A program made the position numbers and the translations under genes. Of a DNA stretch of 40,810 nt, positions 24,701 to 31,300 are shown piece by piece (position 1 is the stretch's first letter; each line of letters starts with the position of its first letter). The notes beneath the pieces were generated by a model that did no database searches, was not told the DNA's origin, and was given only the letters and a program-made list of their open reading frames with translations. The DNA comes from Verrucomicrobiota bacterium (GTDB lineage Bacteria > Verrucomicrobiota > Verrucomicrobiia > Limisphaerales > UBA8199), in NCBI GenBank assembly GCA_029974925.1, contig JARKQH010000069.1, forward strand, positions 1 to 40,810, in the 5' to 3' direction.

Positions 24701-26293
24701 ATGCCCAAGAAGGCCAACTCTTGGATTGGTTACAGTAGTGGCACTTTTCTTGATCGAATGAAGATTCAACGAGCTGAAACCGCCAACCTTCGACGCAGGG
24801 GGTTGGCTGAGCTTCTGGTGGGTCGTGGGACGGGGCGCCTGCGGACTGGCAGGCCAAGGGGCAAGCGGGGGTTCGCTTTGTCACACTCTGCTTTGTTTCA
24901 GAGGGTTGGCGCCTTGGCGCTGGCGAGCAGACTGCTCCTCTCGGCAGCATTTGCCGCGGCTGCCGCAGGTCCGCCGCTGAACATTGAACGCTTGGGCAAT
25001 CATGCCTGCATTTCCTGGCCGACCCAGGCCAGTGAGTTTGTCTTGAAGCAAACAGAGCGCTTGCAGGCGCCTGACTGGACGATCGTAGCTGAGCCGGTTT
25101 TGACCAATGGACCGTTTCAGATGACCACTGTGGTTATCGGGGAAGGCTCCTGCTTCTACCGCTTGGAAAAGCGACTGTATCAATACCGCCTGCCGCTTCA
25201 TATCAACGCCGCCGGTTCGCCACGTGTGGACAAACCCGTTGAGGTGGAGCTCCGGCTAACGGCGCTTCTGAATGAACGTCAACTCACGGCAGAAGTGGAT
25301 CCCAAGTCCTTCCAGGTGGCCGAGACCGACGCTCAAGGCCAGCTCGTGAATGACCAGGTCGCCTTTCAGTTCGATCCGTCGGCAGAATACCATCCCGCAA
25401 CAAACGCGTCGGGTAATCTAGTCTTCCTGCTGTCGGGAACGACCGCCGCCAGCGCGACCCGCCACTTTTGCCTGTCTTTTGGCGCCACGACCAGCACGAC
25501 TCCCGTTGAGGTGACCAACCTGGTCTCGGTTGGAACCGAAACCGTGGTCTATCAAGGGCAAGCCAGCTTTCAAATATCCACGCTCAACGCCTCTTACTAT
25601 TATCACATTCCGGGAGCGGGCCTTGCTGCAATGGTGGACCAAGCGGGAAACGATTGGATAAGCTATCGTCCTTTGGGCGGGTCGGCCGGCTCTTACCGAG
25701 GGATTCCGAATCTCGTCTATCCGGAGGGTCACTTCCATCCGGGAAGTACTACTTGCACCAGCACGGTGGTCAGCGTGGGCCCCATCAAGATCAAGGTGCT
25801 GTCGGAATCGCGGGACAAAAAGTGGGCCTGCACGTGGGAATTCTTTCCTTCCTGCGCGAGGCTGACGGTTCTCAAAACCAACGCGCCATACTGGTTTCTG
25901 TACGAAGGCACCCCCGGCGGAAAGCTCGATCCCAGTTCGGATTTTGTGATTCGATCGCCGGGTGTCCGAACGGCGGCCTCCGTTTCATGGGACGAGGATT
26001 TGCCAGCACCGGAGTGGGTGTGCTTTGGCGATGCGGCAAGTGCGCAAATGCTTTATTTGTCGCATCACGAGGATGACAATGCTCGCGATTCATATTGGCC
26101 CATGGAGAACAACATGACGGTTTTTGGATTCGGGCGGTCCGGTCTATCAAAGTACTTGGACCAGGTGCCGGGCCGTTTCACGATCGGCTTTGCTCCAACC
26201 AATGAGCTGGCCAACATCGGCCAGATCATTAATGGGATTTGCCGCGACCTGATAATCAACATTGGACCGTTAGAGGCGATTCCGGTTCCATAA
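24701..26293 (+). CDS. Secreted protein of unknown function with N-terminal FYRL-type module
   Basis: The frame encodes up to 530 residues. A hydrophobic segment (LALASRLLLSAAFAAAAAG, about 71-89) looks like a signal peptide, so the true start may be one of the TTG codons just before it; ATG 24701 and ATG 24758 would leave a long basic leader. Residues about 90-155 form the LSWP...FYRL module (CISWPTQASEFVLKQTERL ending CFYRLEK), here N-terminal instead of C-terminal. The main part (about 160-530) contains ASYYYHIPGAGLAAMVDQAG, NDWISYRPLGG, YRGIPNLVYPEGHFHPG and WFLYEGTPGG. I do not recognise the family. A secreted beta-rich, perhaps carbohydrate-active, protein is a guess from composition only. 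It is flanked by the 54-bp repeats. Confidence 0.7.
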   Translation: MPKKANSWIGYSSGTFLDRMKIQRAETANLRRRGLAELLVGRGTGRLRTGRPRGKRGFALSHSALFQRVGALALASRLLLSAAFAAAAAGPPLNIERLGNHACISWPTQASEFVLKQTERLQAPDWTIVAEPVLTNGPFQMTTVVIGEGSCFYRLEKRLYQYRLPLHINAAGSPRVDKPVEVELRLTALLNERQLTAEVDPKSFQVAETDAQGQLVNDQVAFQFDPSAEYHPATNASGNLVFLLSGTTAASATRHFCLSFGATTSTTPVEVTNLVSVGTETVVYQGQASFQISTLNASYYYHIPGAGLAAMVDQAGNDWISYRPLGGSAGSYRGIPNLVYPEGHFHPGSTTCTSTVVSVGPIKIKVLSESRDKKWACTWEFFPSCARLTVLKTNAPYWFLYEGTPGGKLDPSSDFVIRSPGVRTAASVSWDEDLPAPEWVCFGDAASAQMLYLSHHEDDNARDSYWPMENNMTVFGFGRSGLSKYLDQVPGRFTIGFAPTNELANIGQIINGICRDLIINIGPLEAIPVP

Positions 26294-26314
26294 AAAAGCG
26301 CAAGCCATCCCCCT

Positions 26315-26368
26315 CACCCGCGCAGGGCTCAGTAAAGACGGGCGCCCTAAAGCAAATTTTTATCAGTT
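26315..26368. repeat. 54-bp imperfect direct repeat, copy 2
   Basis: This is the partner of 24244-24297, starting 21 nt after the stop codon of the unknown secreted gene. On the minus strand both copies read similar peptides (LIGIAFLAPAFTERCTGE and LIKICFRAPVFTEPCAGE), but this copy has no start codon, so it is probably a remnant. Confidence 0.6.
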
Positions 26369-26388
26369 AAACGCTTCCGAACGCACCG

Positions 26389-26577
26389 GTGCAACTTGGA
26401 TTCACCCGCAGATACGGCTCTGGCTTCAGTGTCATGGCCACGGGAAATGGGGCTGCGCCGTTGAGTGGCTGGTCTGCGCTCGGGGTTGCCACAGGGACTT
26501 CGCCAGGCCAGTTCCAGTTCACCGATTCACAGGCGACGAATCGTGCTCTGCGGTTCCACCGCGTCTGGTCTCCTTGA
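26389..26577 (+). pseudogene. Orphan C-terminal FYRV-type module fragment
   Basis: The frame reads GFSVMATGNGAAPLSGWSAL then GQFQFTDSQATNRALRFHRV and ends WSP-stop. This is the usual tail of a verrucomicrobial secreted protein (ending RFYRV-SP), with FHRV in place of FYRV. There is no signal peptide or catalytic domain ahead of it and no good start codon. I interpret it as the 3' remnant of a lost secreted-protein gene. It could have belonged to the upstream gene's former neighbour; that cannot be resolved from sequence. Confidence 0.6.
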
Positions 26578-26747
26578 CCCGGCAAACACCTTCAGGTCGG
26601 ATTTCGCGGCCAGCACAATGAAATCGCCGAATCAAATCGCTGCAGCGAAGGCGGGCGGTCCACGCCGCCTGCCAGTCCGAGCACCTCGGGCGGCCCGCAT
26701 CGCTGAGTTGGGGTGTTCGTCTGAAACCATGGCTTGAAACAATGGCT

Positions 26748-26776
26748 TTGCCGAGGTTGGGAGGCGAGTGTATCGT
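26748..26776 (+). promoter_or_regulatory. Candidate promoter for hicBA
   Basis: TTGCCG at 26748-26753, a 17-nt spacer and TATCGT at 26771-26776 lie just before the hicB ATG at 26783. If used, the transcript would be leaderless or nearly so, consistent with the absence of a Shine-Dalgarno site. The matches are partial. Confidence 0.25.
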
Positions 26777-26782
26777 TGACGC

Positions 26783-26974
26783 ATGAAAGTCCTTCGGTAT
26801 GTGTATTGGCAGGATGGAGAGTTCTGGCTCGGTTATCTCGAGGAATATCCGGATTACTTGACCCAGGGCGAGTCCCTTCAAGACCTGCAGGAGCATCTCC
26901 GCGACTTGCACGCGGATTTGTCCAGCGGGCACATTCCGGCGGTTCGGAGGCTGGCTGAAATGGAGGTGGGGTGA
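26783..26974 (+). CDS. hicB: HicB-type antitoxin
   Basis: This 63-residue protein has the small UPF0150/HicB fold: KVLRYVYWQDGEFWLGYLEE, then YLTQGESLQDLQEHLRDLHA. HicB antitoxins bind and block HicA mRNA interferase. This one is the short form with no added DNA-binding domain, so it may not be the sole autoregulator. The order is hicB before hicA, the reverse of the E. coli hicAB operon but common elsewhere. Its TGA overlaps the GTG of hicA (GTGA at 26971-26974). No ribosome-binding site is seen. Confidence 0.88.
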   Translation: MKVLRYVYWQDGEFWLGYLEEYPDYLTQGESLQDLQEHLRDLHADLSSGHIPAVRRLAEMEVG

Positions 26975-27144
26975 AGCGCCGCGACCTCGTGCAGAAGATA
27001 GAAGAGATGGGCTGCGTGCTCATCCGACACGGCGGGAAGCACGACTGGTATCAGAACCCGCGGACGCGCATGGCGCAGCCGGTTCCGCGGCATCGCGAGA
27101 TCAACGAGTTCCTCGCCAAGTCTATTCTCAAGAAGCTTTCCTGA
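26971..27144 (+). CDS. hicA: HicA-type mRNA interferase toxin
   Basis: A 57-residue protein starting with GTG: KRRDLVQKIEEMGCVLIRHG, then GKHDWYQNPRTRMAQPVPRH and EINEFLAKSILKKLS. It matches the HicA double-stranded-RNA-binding-like fold: the N-terminal helix with K-R-R-D-L, the strand with the catalytic-type His in RHGGKHDWY, the PVPRHREI loop and the terminal helix. HicA cleaves mRNA and is inhibited by HicB. The GTG overlaps the hicB stop, so expression depends on hicB translation. The length is normal, so the pair appears intact. Confidence 0.88.
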   Translation: MKRRDLVQKIEEMGCVLIRHGGKHDWYQNPRTRMAQPVPRHREINEFLAKSILKKLS

Positions 27145-27611
27145 GAGGCAAACCAGGCGCCGCAGCGAATGGCGGCCCGGCAGCACCGCCGGGGAAGTCG
27201 GGCGTCACAAAGGGGCCGGCGTCAGCGAGCTGAAAACGTTGCACATACAGGCCGTCGCGGGGGGCCGCTTTCCCGTTCTTCCACAGTCAGTAGCGGCGTT
27301 TTGTATTGGCCTCCGGATAAAAGTTCGGCGGCGGGTTGGCACCGTCTGCCGGAGCACTTTCTGGCAGGTCTCGAAGTGGATCATGAGCTCGTGAATAGGA
27401 CCAGTCGGTCGGTTGTCTTTGCGGATGGTCTGCGGGCCTGCCTAAAGATAGCCTCGCCGGCAGGCCGGAGCATCCGACTTTGGTGTAATGCTTTCCTGAT
27501 CAGGATGTTGGCGTTGACTGTCTGAGATTCCCGAACTAATCGCGAGGGTCAACCGATGGCACGGTTCATTGTTCTTTTGAGCGGGTGGAGGGAATGGTGT
27601 GACCGGACGGG
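27145..27611. other. Intergenic region, no supported gene
   Basis: About 470 bases between hicA and the RAYT remnant. An open frame spans 27169-27525 but shows no recognisable motif and an odd composition. No tRNA or clear hairpin was found. It is likely decayed mobile or accessory DNA. Confidence 0.4.
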
Positions 27612-27675
27612 ATGGCAGGCGAGGTGCGAGTTGAGTATGAAGGTGCCATGGATCCGGTCATGAGCCGGGTCGCCC
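27612..27675 (+). pseudogene. 5' remnant of a REP-associated tyrosine transposase (RAYT/TnpA_REP)
   Basis: ATG 27612 opens MAGEVRVEYEGAMDPVMSR, which matches the conserved RAYT N-terminus (M-A-R-x-x-R-V-E-Y-x-G-A-x-Y-H-V-x-S-R-G). After about 20 codons the match stops exactly where repeat copy 2 begins. The Y1 catalytic HUH and Tyr motifs are absent. RAYT proteins mobilise REP hairpins such as those at 37492-37740. Confidence 0.6.
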
Positions 27676-28019
27676 GGCAGGTTGTCCGGGGACCTGTGTC
27701 TGTTCGCCAAAGAGCGCTGCCAGTTTTGGTCCTGCGCCGGTTGGGGGCGTTAAGCGGAGGCCAGGGCTTGGGCGCGCCCGGCGGGGTCGAGCACTTTCCA
27801 TTTTCCCGGCGGGAGATCGCCCAGGCAAAGCCGGCCGATGCGCACGCGCAGGAGGCGGAGCGTGGGATGGCCGATGGCGGCGGTCATGCGCCGGACCTGG
27901 CGGTTTTTGCCCTCAGTCAGTTCAAGCGCAATCCAGCAGGTGGGCACCGATTTGCGGAAACGAATGGGGGGATGGCGGGGCGGAATCTCCGGTTGCGGCT
28001 CCAGCAGCCAGGCGCGGCA
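27676..28019. repeat. 344-bp direct repeat, copy 2 (within and beyond intact rluE)
   Basis: This is the likely source copy because the rluE frame continues through its far end into a full gene. It matches 22024-22367 without gaps. Its near end abuts the RAYT remnant. Confidence 0.95.
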
Positions 28020-28319
28020 CGGGCGGGTGAGGCGTCCTTGGATGACAATACCCCGCCCCAGGCGTTGCAGCGCTTCAGGGCTGGGGATGCGCTCGACTTG
28101 GGCCCAGTATTCGCGCTGGTGGGCCTGGCGCGGATGCAGCAACCGGGGGTTGAGGGCGGGTTCGTCGCTGAGAAGCAGCAAGCCCTCCGAGTCCGCATCC
28201 AGGCGTCCGAGGGGATAGACCTCTCGGGGAAATCCGAACTCGGCCAGGGTCCGGTTGGGCGACCCGTCCGGCGTGAACTGAGAGAGGACCCCGTAAGGTT
28301 TGTTGAAGGCGATGACCAA
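27750..28319 (-). CDS. rluE: 23S rRNA pseudouridine synthase, RluE-type
   Basis: A protein of about 189 residues of the RsuA/RluB/E/F family, which isomerises a uridine in rRNA. Landmarks are IAFNKPYGVLSQFTPDG, PLGRLDADSEGLLLLSDE with the catalytic Asp of [35 protein letters not shown] and [20 protein letters not shown]. The lack of an S4 domain and the RKSVPT-W motif match RluE (E. coli site U2457). No ATG or GTG lies at the family start; TTG 28319, 4 nt after the protease stop at 28324, is best, with ATG 28442 inside the protease gene as an alternative. It is probably co-transcribed with the protease. Confidence 0.9.
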   Translation of the reverse strand: MVIAFNKPYGVLSQFTPDGSPNRTLAEFGFPREVYPLGRLDADSEGLLLLSDEPALNPRLLHPRQAHQREYWAQVERIPSPEALQRLGRGIVIQGRLTRPCRAWLLEPQPEIPPRHPPIRFRKSVPTCWIALELTEGKNRQVRRMTAAIGHPTLRLLRVRIGRLCLGDLPPGKWKVLDPAGRAQALASA

Positions 28320-28323
28320 AGGC

Positions 28324-31300
28324 TTAAGGCTGGACTTCGAGACGATAGAACTGCGGCGAGACCGGGACCGGGAGGTTGGTGGCGGAGGTGGTGGTCGCAA
28401 GCGCGCGGAACCAGCCGGTGGCTGGAATCCAATTGATGGCATTGGTGCTGCTGAGCAGACGGTAGCCGCGTCCGGCTGCGGAAGGCCAGGATAGCCGCAA
28501 CGTGTTGTTGGTGGAAGGGGCGACGGTCAGGCGCAGGTTGGGAGGCAGGCCGGCCGGGCTGTTGGTCGCCCCAGCTTGCACCCGGTAGAATGCGGGGGCG
28601 GCCCCTGTTGGAATGGGGATGTCGAGGCGGGAAACAGTCGAAGTCGCCTCGGACCACGAAGTGTAGGGTGTCCAGCCCGAAAAGTTGGTGGTTTGGAGCA
28701 CGCGGTATTGCTGGCCCGGAACGGAGGCCCATTCCAGCCGGAGCGTGTTGCCCGAGGTCTGGCGCGCCAGGAGGTTGAAGGCGCGGGGAGGGCTGTTGGG
28801 GTCCGTGCCGGCGACGAACTCCGACCAATCGGACATCCCATCGCCGTCGGTGTCGGTGGTGTTGGAGCGGTAGGCGGAAACGTTGCCGAAGTAACGTTGT
28901 TCCCAACCATCGGCGATGCCGTTGCCATTGGCATCGGCGAGGGTGTAAACGCCAGTGAAGGTCACCGTGCCGCCCTCGGCCAGGAGTTTGGTCTGGGCGG
29001 CAGGGGTTTGGTAGTAGGCAAGGTCGGCGTACTCAATGGTGTACGAGCCTGGCGGGGCGTTGGACAGCGCGAGGAAGCGGCCGCCGGCATTGGTGCTGAG
29101 GGGCCCGCTGAGGGAGTAGCCCGCCTGCCAGAGGTTGTTGGTGATTACCACCGTCCCGGGTTGCACATTCGAGACGGTGATGGAAATGTCGTCCACCATC
29201 CAGCCCATGCGCGGCCAGGGATCGAACGAAAGCATGAAGTAGTGCCAGGCGATGTACACGACCTTGCCCAGGTGGGGCGAAAGGTCGAACTCGACTTCAT
29301 GCCAGTCGGCCAGATCGTCCGAGTACTCGGCGAGCGTGATGGGCGCCAGCGCGTCGTTGGGGATCAGCAGCACTTCGCCGGCGTGGAAAATGTCAAACTC
29401 GAACGGGTAGGTGAAATCGTAGGTCTGGGCAAACCGGAGGACCGCCTGGTTGCCTCCGGTTAGAACGATGGCAGGGCTGATGAGGTAGCTTTCCACCTGG
29501 GAGATGAAGGCGTAATTGAGATTCGCCGCCCAGCAATTGACGGGGGAATTGGCCGGGGTGCCGAAGAGCGGATTGGGCTGACCGAGCTGCCATCCGATCT
29601 CGGATTCCTCCGGGGTATAAACAACCCAATTGGTGCTGCCGTGCTCGAGGTTGTCGTACCACGGCGGTTGAAGGGGCGCCAGGGTGCGGAACGTGTAGAG
29701 CCGGCCACCGTTGTCGTCCATGGCCACGTTGCCGGCGCGGTCGCGACTGATGACGCGGAAGTAATAGGTCCGGTCGGGCTGGAGCTGGTAGAGGTTGATT
29801 TCATGGTAATCGCTCAGCTCGTCGCTGGCGGCGCTGCGGCCGAGCAGCGGCGATTCGCCGAACTGGACGGTGCTGTCGGCCAGTTCGGACGTTTCCCACG
29901 TGATCAAGGCGTCCACATATCCCGGCGTGGCCGAGACCAGGCTGATGGACGGCGGGTTGGTTTCGATTAGCGCCTGGGCCGTGACCAGGGCATTGAGAGA
30001 GCTGTCGAAATACGTCGCGCGGATGGTTTCACCGTCCCGGACCACAAACTCCGCCGGCGACCCGGAGGGGGTTGCTGAGAGCGAAACGGTGCCGCGGAAG
30101 ATGCCCGGCCGGGTGGTGGCGGCCAGAGTCAGCGGGGTGCCGGCCGGCAGCGTTTCAGTGTAGAAAGTGGCTGTGGCCTGGGATTGGCCTTCGAGGTCGG
30201 AATCCGCAATTTCCAAGGTCACCTGGCTGGGGATGGTGTAGGCGCCGCGGTCAAAGACGAGGCTGCCTTCGCCGTTGAGACCCGGGGCCAGAAACACCAG
30301 GACGCGGCGCATCAGGGTGGTGCGATCGCCGGGCGGCGGTTCGTCTGCTGGAATCGCGTCGAAAGGGAACCCGAGATAAACCACCCGAGCGGGGCTGTCC
30401 ACCCCCGCGCGGGGAAATCGAATTCCGGCGTATTTGCCGGTGCCGCTTTTGTAAAGGATGCCGGCCGCGTTGGGTCCTGGTGTGAGCGTATCCGAAAAAT
30501 CGAACCCGAAATAGTCGAAGGTGTAATCCAGCGAAAAGAACAGGCCGTCTCCGATGGGATCATCGGGGACGCCTTCCGCGTCGGGAACCCCCGCGTCCAC
30601 CTCGAAGTCGGCAATGTGCAGAACCTCTTTGCGGAAGGACTGTGCGCCGGTGTCGTCCAGGCGGGAGGCCGCCTCCATCGAGGCGACGAACAGCCCGCCG
30701 CCGCCGTTGAGGTATTCAATCAGTGCCGCGCGTTCCCCGGCGGTAAACGTGGGGCGGCTCAGGCTGAATTCCGGCAGGCGCCAGAGCACCACGCGGTAGG
30801 GCCGAAGGTCCGCCGCGGTGATGGGCCGCGGCTCGGTTTCAATCTTCCAGACATCATAGGAAAGCCCGAGTTGGTCGAGGCAGCGGGTGTAATTCCCCAG
30901 GTCGGGAGGCTCGAGCAAAAAATCCTCGACGAACCCGTCCACCATGAGAATCGCCGGGGCGCGCGGCGGAACGACCACGAACAGTTCCCCGTTATTGTCG
31001 TTGGTGACACGATTGCCGGCCACGTCGGCGCAGACGATGAAGAAGAAATTGGTTGTGCCTGAAATCAGGCCGGTGAGCGGCACGGCGTGAGCAGTTGCAA
31101 AGGTGGCGCCGGTGAGGGAAAGCGAGAGGGGCAGGTTGGACCCGTAAAAGACAATGCTGCTGGCGGGTTCATCGGTGGTCCAGCGGACTTCGGCGCGGCC
31201 GAAACGATTGGTCACATGCAAATTCGAGATGACAGGGGGCAGCAAATCGGCCTTGGCGGTAAACAGCCGCGTGGCCGGCGGGGCGGCGTCCTGGTAGCGC

